Shown: piece by piece, positions 23,964 through 32,663 of the stretch | Layout of the letters: each line of letters begins with the position of its first letter | Position numbering within the stretch: the first letter of the stretch is position 1 | Assembly (NCBI RefSeq): GCF_900292075.1 | Contig: NZ_OLMV01000003.1 | Span: 617,517-681,516, forward strand | Length of the DNA stretch: 64,000 nt | Origin: Microbacterium timonense | Lineage (GTDB): Bacteria > Actinomycetota > Actinomycetes > Actinomycetales > Microbacteriaceae | Direction: 5' to 3' | Notes under the pieces: generated by a model | What the model saw: the letters and a program-made list of their open reading frames with translations, nothing else | The model's database searches: none | What the model was told of the DNA's origin: nothing | Translations under genes and position numbers: made by a program

Positions 23964-25205
23964 GTGACCTCGCAACTGGTGCTCGGCCTCGGCGGCACCG
24001 TCGACTACGAGATCGCGTGGGATCCGGCCGTGCTCGAAGCGCTCGCTCTCGAGCACGGCATCCGCTCCGGCGATCTTGACGCGTCGATCCCGGTCGACGA
24101 CGAGCGGAGCCTGGTGATCACCGTGCTGGCCCTCCTGCGCGATGGCCGCGGCGGAGAGCGGTTCGTGTCTTCCGTCCCCGTGCTCGAGCGCTTCGCCTCG
24201 CGGTTCCGGTACGCGAAGACCCTCGGTGGAACGTGCGTGCGCGCGGCTCTGGCGATGGCACGGCTCGGGGTGGGCAGCACCGTGCACCTGGTGAGCATCG
24301 ACGATACGGTTCGGACCCTGCTGCCGCCCGAGGTTTCGTGGGTGTCGAGCGCGAAGGCGGACTCCACCGAGCCTCACGTGATCGTGCAGTACCCGGCGGG
24401 TGCGGTCGTCCGTCTCCCCGATGCACAGCTCGTCGCGCCGCACCCCAACCGGCTCATCTTCGTCAACGACCTGCCGAACCGGGAGCTCGTCATCGCTCCT
24501 GAGCTGCCCCGGATGGTCGCGAAGGCGCGGGTGTTCCTCGCGTCCGGGTTCAACACCATTCAGGATGCCGAGATCCTCGATGACCGGCTCGCGACCGTCG
24601 TGGAGGCCATCCGGGGACGGTCCGCCGGCGCGGTGGCGGTCTTCGAGGACGCCGGTTCCCATGATGTCGCCCATGGACTTCGCGTTCGGGACGCGATGGC
24701 GGCCGTGGTCGATGTGTATGGCCTCAACGAAGATGAGCTGTTCGGCTATCTCGGTGGAGCGTTCGACCTGCTGGACCCGGATGCCGCCGAGCGGGCGCTG
24801 CGCCGAGCGACGGAGTTGATCCCGGCCCCCACCCTCGTGGTGCACACCAAGCACTGGGCGGTCGCGGTGGGACGCGACTCCGGGCGGTGGCGGGCCGCGC
24901 TGGAAGGCGCGGTGACCATGGCCGGCACGCGATTCCGCGTCGGTGACGGACTGACGCGGGACGAGTACGCGGCGACCCGTCGGATTGCCCGGCAAGCGGC
25001 GGCCGTCGTGTTCGCGAACGAGATCGAGAGCCGGTTCGCAGGTGGTGCGTCGTGCGTGCCGGCCTACGATCTGAATGTCGCCTCACCGACGACCATCGGC
25101 CTGGGCGACACGTTCGTGGGCGGATTCATCGCGGCGCTCGCGACACCGGATGAGCGTCGGACGGATGCCGGGGCATCCGTTCTGGCGAAAGGGAACTCCC
25201 GATGA
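23964..25205 (+). CDS. Sugar kinase of the ADP-dependent glucokinase/phosphofructokinase family
   Basis: The 413-residue protein fits the ribokinase-like ADP-dependent kinase family best known from Thermococcales and eukaryotic ADPGK. Near the C-terminus TIGLGDTFVGGFIAAL carries the GxGD catalytic Asp; GLNEDELFGYLG fits the magnesium-binding NxxE region; LGGTCVRAALAMARLG and VVHTKHWAVAV match family blocks. It is longer than typical PfkB kinases. The operon context (aldolase upstream, isomerase overlapping downstream) suggests it phosphorylates fructose 6-phosphate or the imported hexose, perhaps with ADP as donor. Nucleotide specificity is inferred. It overlaps the next gene by four bases (ATGA). 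Confidence 0.75.
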   Translation: MTSQLVLGLGGTVDYEIAWDPAVLEALALEHGIRSGDLDASIPVDDERSLVITVLALLRDGRGGERFVSSVPVLERFASRFRYAKTLGGTCVRAALAMARLGVGSTVHLVSIDDTVRTLLPPEVSWVSSAKADSTEPHVIVQYPAGAVVRLPDAQLVAPHPNRLIFVNDLPNRELVIAPELPRMVAKARVFLASGFNTIQDAEILDDRLATVVEAIRGRSAGAVAVFEDAGSHDVAHGLRVRDAMAAVVDVYGLNEDELFGYLGGAFDLLDPDAAERALRRATELIPAPTLVVHTKHWAVAVGRDSGRWRAALEGAVTMAGTRFRVGDGLTRDEYAATRRIARQAAAVVFANEIESRFAGGASCVPAYDLNVASPTTIGLGDTFVGGFIAALATPDERRTDAGASVLAKGNSR

Positions 25206-26224
25206 CTGTGCTGGTCCTGCCGTCGAACCGGCCGGCCGCCCGCTTCTACCGCGGCGGCCGGCGCATCACCGACTTCCGTGGTGAGCCGCCCGCCGCCGAG
25301 TACGAGCCTGAGGACTGGGTCGGCTCGGTCACGCCGGTGAACGGAGAGGCGCCCGCTGGCCAGACGACGCTCCCCGACGGAACACTCCTCGCCGATGCGA
25401 TCGCCGCCGAACCGCGGTGGTGGCTCGGACCCGCGCACGTCGCTTCGTTCGGCGCCGACCCGATGCTCCTGGTGAAGCTCCTCGATGCGGGCCAGCGGCT
25501 TCCCGTGCACGCCCATCCCGACGGGGCATGGGCGGCCGCTCACCTCGGCACCGCGCACGGCAAGACCGAGGCCTGGTACGTCCTCACCCCGGGCGAGGTG
25601 CATCTGGGGCTCGCCCGCGATCTGGAACGCGCCGAACTCGACGACATCGTCGCGCGCCAGGACGTCGCGTCGCTGCTCGGTGCCATGCACCGTCTCGAGG
25701 TCGGTCCGGGTGACGTCGTGTACGTACCCGCGGGCGTGCTCCACGCCATCGGCGAGGGGATTCTTCTCGTCGAACTACAGGAGCCGGAGGACCTCTCGAT
25801 CCTCGCCGAATGGCACGGGTTCGCCATCGACGGCCCGGCGAAGGGACATCTCGGCGTCGGCTTCGATACCGCCCTCGGGGCGGTCGAGCACCGCGCGCGT
25901 TCGGCGGCGGAGATCGCGGGGCTCGTTCATCGGGCCGGTGGGGACGGGCCGCTGCTGCCGTCGGCGGCCGAGGCGTTCTTCCGTCTCGAGCACGTGAGGG
26001 TGGACGGTTCGGCCGAGCTCGACCCGGGCTTCGCGATCGGGGTCGTGCTCGACGGTGAAGTGGACGCGGCAGCGCACGGAAACAGCGTCCCCGACGCAGG
26101 CGGGGGCGTCGGGGTGAGCCGGCTCGTCCGCGGCTCGACGGTCGTGCTGCCCCACGCGGCAGGCGTGGTGCGCGTCACCGGCGCCGGTGAGCTGCTCGTG
26201 TGCCGCCCACCTCTGCCTCGCTGA
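25202..26224 (+). CDS. Class I mannose-6-phosphate-isomerase-like protein
   Basis: The 340-residue cupin-fold protein has the zinc motifs of class I phosphomannose isomerases: LPVHAHPDGAW (HxH), GKTEAWYVL (Glu) and PAGVLHAIGEG (His). Its N-terminus is atypical, and at 340 residues it is shorter than ManA enzymes of about 400. It could interconvert mannose 6-phosphate and fructose 6-phosphate, or another aldose/ketose phosphate pair. Its ATG overlaps the kinase stop in ATGA, showing translational coupling and membership of the sugar operon. It is the operon's last gene, 95 bases before recQ. Confidence 0.82.
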   Translation: MTVLVLPSNRPAARFYRGGRRITDFRGEPPAAEYEPEDWVGSVTPVNGEAPAGQTTLPDGTLLADAIAAEPRWWLGPAHVASFGADPMLLVKLLDAGQRLPVHAHPDGAWAAAHLGTAHGKTEAWYVLTPGEVHLGLARDLERAELDDIVARQDVASLLGAMHRLEVGPGDVVYVPAGVLHAIGEGILLVELQEPEDLSILAEWHGFAIDGPAKGHLGVGFDTALGAVEHRARSAAEIAGLVHRAGGDGPLLPSAAEAFFRLEHVRVDGSAELDPGFAIGVVLDGEVDAAAHGNSVPDAGGGVGVSRLVRGSTVVLPHAAGVVRVTGAGELLVCRPPLPR

Positions 26225-26306
26225 CGGCGCCTCCTCCACACCACCCGCCAGCAGGCGTGATCCCACGACTTCGGTCCCTGGCGGACATGCCGTCGGATGC
26301 CCGGGC

Positions 26307-26312
26307 TACCCT
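26307..26312 (+). promoter_or_regulatory. Putative -10 box (TACCCT) for leaderless recQ transcript
   Basis: TACCCT ends 7 bases before GTG 26320. The position supports a leaderless start at that GTG and argues against the longer in-frame extension to 26200. Confidence 0.5.
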
Positions 26313-26319
26313 GGGGCGG

Positions 26320-28347
26320 GTGACCGATCCGCAGGGCGACCCCTACGCCGACCTCATGTGGGCCGACGCGGACGCCCCGCCGCCCGACGATGACCCGCCC
26401 TTCCCCGATCCATACTTCTCGGCCCCCGCGCACGGCGAAGGGTCATCGGCCTTCGACCCGGCTCCGAGTGCGGCCGGCGCGTTGACGAACGCTGGGCCGC
26501 GCCGCGACTTCACAGGACTCGAGGCCCGCACCGTGCTGCGCGAGGTGTACGGCTACGACGCGTTCCGGGGGGAGCAGGCCGCGATCGTCGAGCACGTCAT
26601 CGGCGGCGGTGACGCCGTCGTGCTGATGCCGACCGGCGGGGGCAAGAGCGTCTGCTACCAGGTGCCGGCACTCGTGCGGCCCGGCACGGGGCTCGTCGTG
26701 AGCCCTCTCATCGCCCTCATGCACGATCAGGTCGACGCGCTCGTGGCCAACGGCGTGCGTGCCGCGTACCTCAATTCGACCCAGGCGCCGGCCGAGCGGG
26801 CGGCCGTGGAGCGCGCGTATCTCGCGGGCGAGCTCGACCTGCTGTACGTCGCTCCCGAACGCCTGAACACGCAGGCGACGCTGCGGTTCCTCGCGCGAGG
26901 CACGCTCAGCGTCATCGCGATAGACGAGGCCCACTGCGTCTCCCAGTGGGGTCACGACTTCCGGCCCGACTACCTCGCCCTCGGCGCGCTCGCCGAGAGG
27001 TTCCCGGGGGTTCCTCGCCTGGCGCTCACGGCGACGGCAACGCCGGCCACGCACCGCGAGATGACCGAGCGGCTGCACCTTCCGAACGCCCGTCACTTCG
27101 TCTCCAGCTTCGACCGCCCCAACATCCAGTACCGGATCGAGGTCAAGTCCGACCCCCGCCGGCAGTTGGTGGCCTTCATCCGCCATGTCGACGCGCAAGC
27201 TCGCTCGACGACCGGTCCGGCATCCGGCATCGTCTACGCGCTCAGTCGCAAGTCGGTCGAGCAGACGGCGGAGTTCCTGTCGGCGCAGGGCATCGATGCG
27301 CTGCCGTATCACGCGGGGCTGCCCGCCGAGACGCGCGCGGCGAACCAGTCGAGGTTCCTGCGGGAAGACGGCGTCGTGATGGTCGCGACGATCGCCTTCG
27401 GAATGGGAATCGACAAACCCGACGTGCGTTTCGTCGCCCACATCGACCTGCCGAAGTCGGTCGAGGGCTACTACCAGGAGACGGGCCGGGCAGGACGTGA
27501 CGGCGAGGCATCCGTCGCCTGGATGGCGTACGGACTCGGCGACGTCGTGCAGCAGCGCCGGCTGATCGACCAGTCGCCCGGTGATCGGGCGTTCAAGATG
27601 CGGCTCGGTCAGCACCTCGACGCCATGCTGGCCCTGTGCGAGACGGTCGGATGCCGGCGGCAGAACCTGCTGGCGTACTTCGGCGAGGACTCCGGTCCGT
27701 GTGGCAACTGCGACACCTGCCTGGAGGCGCCCGACACGTGGGACGGGCTCATCCCGGCACAGAAGCTGCTCTCCACGATCGTGCGTCTGCAACGCGAACG
27801 CGGCCAGGCTTTCGGCGCGGGTCACCTCATCGACATCCTCCGGGGTGCCTCGACCGACCGCATCCGACAGCAGGGGCACGACCAGCTGTCGACCTACGGG
27901 CTCGGCGCCGACCTCAGCGAGCAGGACTGGCGCAGCGTGATCCGGCAGCTGCTGGCGCGCGGCATCCTCGTTGCCCGCGGCGAGTACGGCACACTGTCGC
28001 TCGGTGAACCGGCGACGGGGGTTCTGCGCGGGCAGACGCCTGTGCCGCTGCGCCGTGACGTCATGGGGCGATCGGGTGGTGTCGCGCGCGTGCGCAAGGG
28101 CAACGCGCCCGAGACCCTGGCCCCGGGAGATGTCGGACTGTTCGAGGCGCTGCGCGCCTGGCGTGCGAGTGTCGCAAAGGAACTCGGCGTGCCGGCATAC
28201 ATCGTCTTCGGCGACGCAACCTTGCGCGCCCTCGCCGAGCGGCGGCCGGAGAGCCTCGCAGACCTCGACGGCGTCTCGGGCATCGGAGCGAAGAAACGCG
28301 AGGCGTACGGCGAGGCCGTGCTCGACGTCATCCGCCGCGCGGCCTGA
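26320..28347 (+). CDS. recQ: ATP-dependent DNA helicase RecQ
   Basis: The 675-residue protein has all RecQ parts. Motif I is MPTGGGKSVCYQ, motif II is AIDEAHCVSQWGHDFRPDY, motif III is LTATATP and motif VI is QETGRAGRDG. The RecQ zinc-binding region has four cysteines (ETVGCRRQNLLAYFG, then PCGNCDTC). A winged-helix region follows, and a C-terminal HRDC domain (LFEALRAWRASVAKELGVPA) completes it. It unwinds DNA 3'-5' in recombination and repair. The first 60 residues are acidic and Pro-rich, beyond the E. coli length. The start is GTG 26320, by the leaderless promoter. Confidence 0.94.
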   Translation: MTDPQGDPYADLMWADADAPPPDDDPPFPDPYFSAPAHGEGSSAFDPAPSAAGALTNAGPRRDFTGLEARTVLREVYGYDAFRGEQAAIVEHVIGGGDAVVLMPTGGGKSVCYQVPALVRPGTGLVVSPLIALMHDQVDALVANGVRAAYLNSTQAPAERAAVERAYLAGELDLLYVAPERLNTQATLRFLARGTLSVIAIDEAHCVSQWGHDFRPDYLALGALAERFPGVPRLALTATATPATHREMTERLHLPNARHFVSSFDRPNIQYRIEVKSDPRRQLVAFIRHVDAQARSTTGPASGIVYALSRKSVEQTAEFLSAQGIDALPYHAGLPAETRAANQSRFLREDGVVMVATIAFGMGIDKPDVRFVAHIDLPKSVEGYYQETGRAGRDGEASVAWMAYGLGDVVQQRRLIDQSPGDRAFKMRLGQHLDAMLALCETVGCRRQNLLAYFGEDSGPCGNCDTCLEAPDTWDGLIPAQKLLSTIVRLQRERGQAFGAGHLIDILRGASTDRIRQQGHDQLSTYGLGADLSEQDWRSVIRQLLARGILVARGEYGTLSLGEPATGVLRGQTPVPLRRDVMGRSGGVARVRKGNAPETLAPGDVGLFEALRAWRASVAKELGVPAYIVFGDATLRALAERRPESLADLDGVSGIGAKKREAYGEAVLDVIRRAA

Positions 28348-28371
28348 CACCATGGCTGCAGGAGGGAACCG

Positions 28372-29412
28372 ATGAGCAATCTCGCAGCTGTCATGCCGGA
28401 ACTCGGGCGTATAGAGATCCGGGACGTGCCCGAGCCGTCGCCGGGGCCGCGCGAGGCGGTCGTCGCCATCGAGGCGGTGGGGGTGTGCGGGTCTGATACG
28501 GCGTACTTCACCCGCGGCCGCATCGGGGACTGGGTCGTCGACGGGCCCCTTATCCTCGGCCATGAAGTCTCAGGACGGGTGGTCGCTGTCGGCGACGCGG
28601 TGACCAGGGTGAGCGTGGGCGACCGGGTGGCTATCGAGCCGGGCACGCCGTGTCGCGACTGCGAGGACTGCCTGGCAGGGCGCTATCACCTGTGCTCGCG
28701 TCTGGCGTTCCTCGCCACCCCGCCGTACGACGGCGCGCTCGTGCAGCGCGTCGCGTTCGACGAGCGGAACCTGTTCGTGGTGCCGTCGGGCATGTCGTAC
28801 GAAGAGGCGGCGCTGTGCGAGCCGCTCTCCGTCGGGATCTGGGCCTGCCGCCGCGCCGACCTGCGGCCCGGAGATCGTGTGCTCGTTTCGGGAGCCGGTC
28901 CGGTCGGGATGCTGGCGGCCCAGGTCGCACGGGCGCTCGGCGCTTCGTCGGTGGTCGTGAGCGACGTGTCGGAGTTCCGTCTCGCGAAGGCCCGCGAGCT
29001 CGGCTTCGAGGTCGAGCGGAGCGGCACCGTCGACGAGGGGCCCGGTCACGAGGATGCCGACGTCCTGCTCGAATGCTCCGGTGCCCCAGGCGTGCTGGCG
29101 CAGGGGCTGTGGCGGCTCCGCAACGGGGGCCGCGCGGCGATGGTCGGCATGCCGAAGCAGGACGTCTCGCTCCCGCTGTCGCGCCTGAACGTCAAGGAGA
29201 TCTCTCTCGCGCTCGTCAACCGCTACGCGCACACCTGGCCCACCGCCATCTCCCTCGTCTCCTCAGGGCGCGTGGACGTCGCGTCGTTGGTCACGCACCG
29301 TTTCGCGCTGGAGGAGACAGTCGACGCCCTCACGCTGGCTTCCCGGGTCCCCGACTCCTTGAAGGCGGTGGTCTACCCGCAGGGGGTCCCCGTCGGCGAA
29401 CCCGCAGCGTGA
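28372..29412 (+). CDS. Zinc-dependent alcohol/polyol dehydrogenase (sorbitol dehydrogenase-like, MDR family)
   Basis: The 346-residue protein belongs to the medium-chain dehydrogenases. Catalytic zinc ligands are in GVCGSDTAYF and GHEVSGRV, structural zinc cysteines in PCRDCEDCLAGRYHLC, and the NAD(P) site in VLVSGAGPVGMLAAQVARALGA. The match to sorbitol/xylitol dehydrogenases suggests oxidation of a polyol to a ketose. GCAGGAGGGAAC precedes ATG at good spacing. It lies 24 bases after recQ on the same strand, but may functionally belong with the sugar locus upstream. A perfect hairpin follows. Confidence 0.88.
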   Translation: MSNLAAVMPELGRIEIRDVPEPSPGPREAVVAIEAVGVCGSDTAYFTRGRIGDWVVDGPLILGHEVSGRVVAVGDAVTRVSVGDRVAIEPGTPCRDCEDCLAGRYHLCSRLAFLATPPYDGALVQRVAFDERNLFVVPSGMSYEEAALCEPLSVGIWACRRADLRPGDRVLVSGAGPVGMLAAQVARALGASSVVVSDVSEFRLAKARELGFEVERSGTVDEGPGHEDADVLLECSGAPGVLAQGLWRLRNGGRAAMVGMPKQDVSLPLSRLNVKEISLALVNRYAHTWPTAISLVSSGRVDVASLVTHRFALEETVDALTLASRVPDSLKAVVYPQGVPVGEPAA

Positions 29413-29472
29413 GTTCTGCTTTCTGAGAACCGACGGTGACTGGTTGGGCCGCCATCGGCCAGAGGAGCCCGC

Positions 29473-29502
29473 CAGATTCATGCCGACAACGGCATGAATC
29501 TG
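29473..29502 (+). terminator. Probable terminator after the dehydrogenase gene
   Basis: CAGATTCATGCCG (29473-29485) and CGGCATGAATCTG (29490-29502) are perfect 13-base arms around an ACAA loop, followed by TTCTCT. It lies 60 bases after the stop. Because it is unusually AT-rich for this genome and perfectly symmetric, an operator for the following gene is an alternative. Confidence 0.65.
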
Positions 29503-29549
29503 TTCTCTATCCGTTATGCAGCCGACGGGACGGGCCCCGCTGCGTTCAG

Positions 29550-29555
29550 TACGGT
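29550..29555 (+). promoter_or_regulatory. Putative -10 box (TACGGT) for the lipoprotein gene
   Basis: TACGGT ends 6 bases before ATG 29562, the spacing of a leaderless actinobacterial transcript. Confidence 0.4.
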
Positions 29556-29561
29556 GTCGTC

Positions 29562-30596
29562 ATGACGCTGCGTCGCCTCGCCCCCGCGCTCATCGCGGCC
29601 GCTCTCGTTCTGGCCGGATGCGCCGCGACATCCGTCCCGACCCCGACAGCCAGCGAGGGAGTCGCCGCGCCGGCGTCAGAGGCGACACCGACCCCCGAAC
29701 CGCCGCAAGCGCGGGTTCCCTTCGACGGCGACTGCTCGGGCGTTCTCACCGCCGATCTTGCGGCTCAAATCTTCCATGGCGTACAGCCGGTGACCAGCTC
29801 GCCCGACAACATCGGCGGACTCATGCCCGACGTCGCAGGCTCGCTTGCGCGGCTCGGCGGGCTGGCCTGCACCTGGTGGGCCGAAGGCGCACCCGTCGAG
29901 TACCTCAGCGTCGCAGTGATTCCGCGTATGCATGTGCCCGACGACGTGGCTGCCGAACGCGCCCAGTTCGGCTGCTACGGGTGGGGATACTGCGGTCGCG
30001 GCGAGGTCCGCTCAGACATGTGGGTTCTCGCCGAGACGGCGCGGGTCAACGAGAACGATCTGGACCCGTCGGCTGAGGAGGCATCCGTGATGACCGCCGC
30101 CGTGGACGGTCTGATCCAATCGGTGCTCGGCCATGCCCCGTCTGTCTACTCGGGGGTGCCGGTGAGTCCTGCAGCGGATTGGTGGACGCTGCCCGCGTGC
30201 GAGAAGATCGCATCCGCTGCCGCCTCCGGTGCCGGGATCACCGCGCCCCAACCGGGCTTTCCGGGTGACAACGTGCCCGACGGCCCCGTATGGGAGGTGC
30301 TGACGGCTGCCGGCGTTGCGCAGTGGTGCCCCTGGTACGACCTGACGGAGAACAGCAGTCGCATCACCGAGCTGCAGCTGCAGTCGGGCGTCGGCGCTCC
30401 CTCGGCCGCTCAGTTGGAGGCGCACAACGTGGAGACGATCAGCATCGCCGGCGCGGACGCCGCGTACCGTCTGGTCTACGAGTACTCAGGTGGTGCGCGC
30501 GGTGTCGAGATCCTCGTCGTCGACGGTCCGAACCGTCTTCTCGTCGGCGGGTACGGACCGGAGGCCGTCGCCGCCGCAGTCCTGGCCGTCCTGTGA
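29562..30596 (+). CDS. Lipoprotein of unknown function
   Basis: The 344-residue protein starts with a signal peptide and lipobox VLAGCAAT (Cys at about residue 19), then a Thr/Pro/Ala-rich spacer, as is usual for surface lipoproteins. The mature part contains two similar halves, each with a Trp/Cys-containing block: GGLACTWWAEGAPVEYLSV and GVAQWCPWYDLTE. I do not recognise a named domain. The paired halves suggest an internal duplication of a DUF3558-like small-molecule or protein-binding fold, but this is inference. It is flanked by the terminator upstream and the 61-base repeats downstream, so it is probably transcribed alone. Confidence 0.75.
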   Translation: MTLRRLAPALIAAALVLAGCAATSVPTPTASEGVAAPASEATPTPEPPQARVPFDGDCSGVLTADLAAQIFHGVQPVTSSPDNIGGLMPDVAGSLARLGGLACTWWAEGAPVEYLSVAVIPRMHVPDDVAAERAQFGCYGWGYCGRGEVRSDMWVLAETARVNENDLDPSAEEASVMTAAVDGLIQSVLGHAPSVYSGVPVSPAADWWTLPACEKIASAAASGAGITAPQPGFPGDNVPDGPVWEVLTAAGVAQWCPWYDLTENSSRITELQLQSGVGAPSAAQLEAHNVETISIAGADAAYRLVYEYSGGARGVEILVVDGPNRLLVGGYGPEAVAAAVLAVL

Positions 30597-30707
30597 TCAC
30601 GGGCCGTCGCCGCGGTACCGGCCGTCCTCGGACGGTGAGCCGGCCGCACCGAGTGCACGGGATGTCGCCGAACGCACGAGGAAAGAGCGCGAAGAGGTCG
30701 TGCGCTC

Positions 30708-30838
30708 GACGGGAGGTCGTGCATTCGGCATCCGCCCCTCCGTCTGCCGGCGGCCGGTGGGGGTCCGAGACGGGAGGTCGTGCATTCGGCATCCGCCTAT
30801 CCGTCTGCCGGCGGCCGGTGAGGGTCCGAGACGGGAAC
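30708..30838 (+). repeat. 61-base tandem repeat upstream of formate-tetrahydrofolate ligase
   Basis: A unit beginning GACGGGAGGTCGTGCATTCG repeats with a period of 61 bases at 30708 and 30769, with a third partial copy starting at 30830. The copies differ at only a few positions. A degenerate earlier piece (GAGGTCGTGCGCTCGAC) precedes them at 30695-30710. The array fills much of the 299-base gap between the lipoprotein stop and the next gene. No gene or known riboswitch is evident in it. Confidence 0.8.
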
Positions 30839-30850
30839 GGTCGTCCCGCA

Positions 30851-30856
30851 TAGGCT
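30851..30856 (+). promoter_or_regulatory. Putative -10 box (TAGGCT) for formate-tetrahydrofolate ligase
   Basis: TAGGCT lies 39 bases before GTG 30896, directly after the end of the 61-base repeats, so the repeats occupy the -35 and upstream control region. Confidence 0.45.
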
Positions 30857-30895
30857 GACGCCAGCGGGCGACGAGGCCCGCGACAGGGAGCGAGC

Positions 30896-32602
30896 GTGGC
30901 CACGAGCAACATCGAGATCGCACAGCGGGCCGACCTGTGGCCGATCACCCGGATCGCCGAGGGCCTCGGCATCCCCGACGAAGAGCTCGTGCCGTACGGC
31001 CGGCACAAGGCGAAGGTGTCGCTGTCGTACCTGCGCGCGCTGCAGGGTCGCCCCCGCGGACGCCTCGTGCTCATGACGGCGGTGTCGCCGACCCCCGCCG
31101 GCGAGGGCAAGACGACGACCACGGTGGGCCTGGGTGACGCGCTCAGTCGCATCGGTAAGCGCGCGATGATCTGCCTGCGTGAACCGGCGCTCGGACCGGT
31201 GTTCGGAATGAAGGGCGGTGCCGCCGGCGGCGGATACGCGCAGGTGGTGCCGATGGAAGACATCAACCTGCACTTCACGGGCGACTTCGCCGCGATCGCG
31301 GTCGCCACCAACCTTCTCGCAGCGCTCATCGACAACCACATCCATCACGGCAACGAGCTCGGCATCGACGTGCGACGGGTGACCTGGCGTCGCGTGCTCG
31401 ACGTTAATGACCGCGCCCTGCGCGACACCGTCATCGGCCTCGGCGGCCCGGCCAACGGCTACCCCCGCGAGGGTGGCTTCGACATCGTCGTCGCGAGCGA
31501 GGTGATGGCGATCTTCTGCCTCGCGACGAGCCTTGCGGATCTGAAGGAGCGACTGGGTGAGATCGTCGTCGCGTACACGCGGGACCGCATGCCCATTCGC
31601 GCCCGCGACCTGCACGCGCACGGTGCGATGGCCGCCGTTCTGCGCGACGCGCTCGCTCCCAATCTCGTGCAGACGCTCGAGCACACGCCGGCTTTCGTCC
31701 ACGGCGGCCCCTTCGCCAACATCGCGCACGGGTGCAACTCGTATCTGGCGACGGATTCGGCCCTGCGTCTGGCGGACTACGTCGTCACCGAGGCGGGCTT
31801 CGGTGCAGACCTCGGCGCCGAGAAGTTCATCGACATCCTCTGCCGCACCACAGGGCTGCGGCCGGACGTCGCGGTGGTCGTCGCCACGGTGCGGGCGATG
31901 AAGTACCACGGCGGCGTCGCGGTGGCCGACCTCCCCCGCGAAGACGTGGGCGCTTTGCAGCGCGGCACCGCGAACCTCGTGCGTCACCTCACGACCCTGC
32001 GGGAGACGTGGGGACTCCCGGCCGTCGTCGCCATCAACCACCGCGCGGAGGACACGGATGCCGAGGTCGCGGCGCTTGTGGCCGCGTCGGAGGCCGCCGG
32101 GGTCCCCGCAGTCGTCGCCCGGCACTTCGCCGAGGGCGGCGCCGGCGCGGAAGACCTCGCGCGCGAGGTCGTCCGGCTGTGCACGGAGCCACCGGCCACC
32201 CTCCGGCAGGGTCAGGAACCCGGGGGAGGACTGCGGTTCACGTACCCGGACGACGCGACACTCTGGGAGAAGATCACCGCGATCGCCACCCGCATCTACG
32301 GTGCGTCGGAGGTCACCGCGTCGACCGTCGTGCGCGCGCAGATCCGCCGGCTTCAGGACGAGGGGTACGGCACCTATCCGGTGTGCGTCGCCAAGACGCA
32401 GTACTCGTTCTCCACCGACCCCAAGCTGCGCGGCGCGCCGACCGGGCACGTCGTCGACATCCGGGAAGTTCGGCTGGCCGCCGGCGCACGGTTCATCGTG
32501 ATGATCTGCGGCGACATCATGACGATGCCCGGGCTTCCGGCGGTTCCGGCGGCGAACAGCATCGACGTCGACGAGGACGGTCGCATCGTCGGACTCTTCT
32601 GA
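30896..32602 (+). CDS. fhs: Formate--tetrahydrofolate ligase
   Basis: The 568-residue protein is a full-length 10-formyltetrahydrofolate synthetase, which joins formate to tetrahydrofolate using ATP for one-carbon metabolism. The ATP-binding loop is [15 protein letters not shown], followed by [22 protein letters not shown] and [12 protein letters not shown], both hallmarks of the family. The C-terminal signature [14 protein letters not shown] is intact. GTG 30896 follows AGGGAG. It is 61 bases from the convergent GNAT-GH16 gene. Confidence 0.95.
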   Translation: MATSNIEIAQRADLWPITRIAEGLGIPDEELVPYGRHKAKVSLSYLRALQGRPRGRLVLMTAVSPTPAGEGKTTTTVGLGDALSRIGKRAMICLREPALGPVFGMKGGAAGGGYAQVVPMEDINLHFTGDFAAIAVATNLLAALIDNHIHHGNELGIDVRRVTWRRVLDVNDRALRDTVIGLGGPANGYPREGGFDIVVASEVMAIFCLATSLADLKERLGEIVVAYTRDRMPIRARDLHAHGAMAAVLRDALAPNLVQTLEHTPAFVHGGPFANIAHGCNSYLATDSALRLADYVVTEAGFGADLGAEKFIDILCRTTGLRPDVAVVVATVRAMKYHGGVAVADLPREDVGALQRGTANLVRHLTTLRETWGLPAVVAINHRAEDTDAEVAALVAASEAAGVPAVVARHFAEGGAGAEDLAREVVRLCTEPPATLRQGQEPGGGLRFTYPDDATLWEKITAIATRIYGASEVTASTVVRAQIRRLQDEGYGTYPVCVAKTQYSFSTDPKLRGAPTGHVVDIREVRLAAGARFIVMICGDIMTMPGLPAVPAANSIDVDEDGRIVGLF

Positions 32603-32663
32603 GCGCGATGCCCTTCCTCGCCATGCCCGCCGCGCCGGCGCTGCCAGGCGGCGAACGCCGCCC

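Noticed and set aside
22331..23998. 555-codon minus-strand open frame opposite the permease and aldolase
   Set aside because: It spans two well-supported genes and lacks a ribosome site or recognisable domain.
26443..28563. 706-codon minus-strand open frame opposite recQ
   Set aside because: recQ is complete on the other strand and the antisense product has biased Arg/Asp/Val composition and no domain.
18860..29412. Including recQ and the polyol dehydrogenase in the sugar operon
   Set aside because: recQ has its own leaderless promoter and interrupts the set; the dehydrogenase may be related in function but shows no coupling to the sugar genes.
30708..30838. Possible riboswitch upstream of fhs
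   Set aside because: The region is a plain 61-base tandem repeat; I could not match it to a known folate or other riboswitch core.
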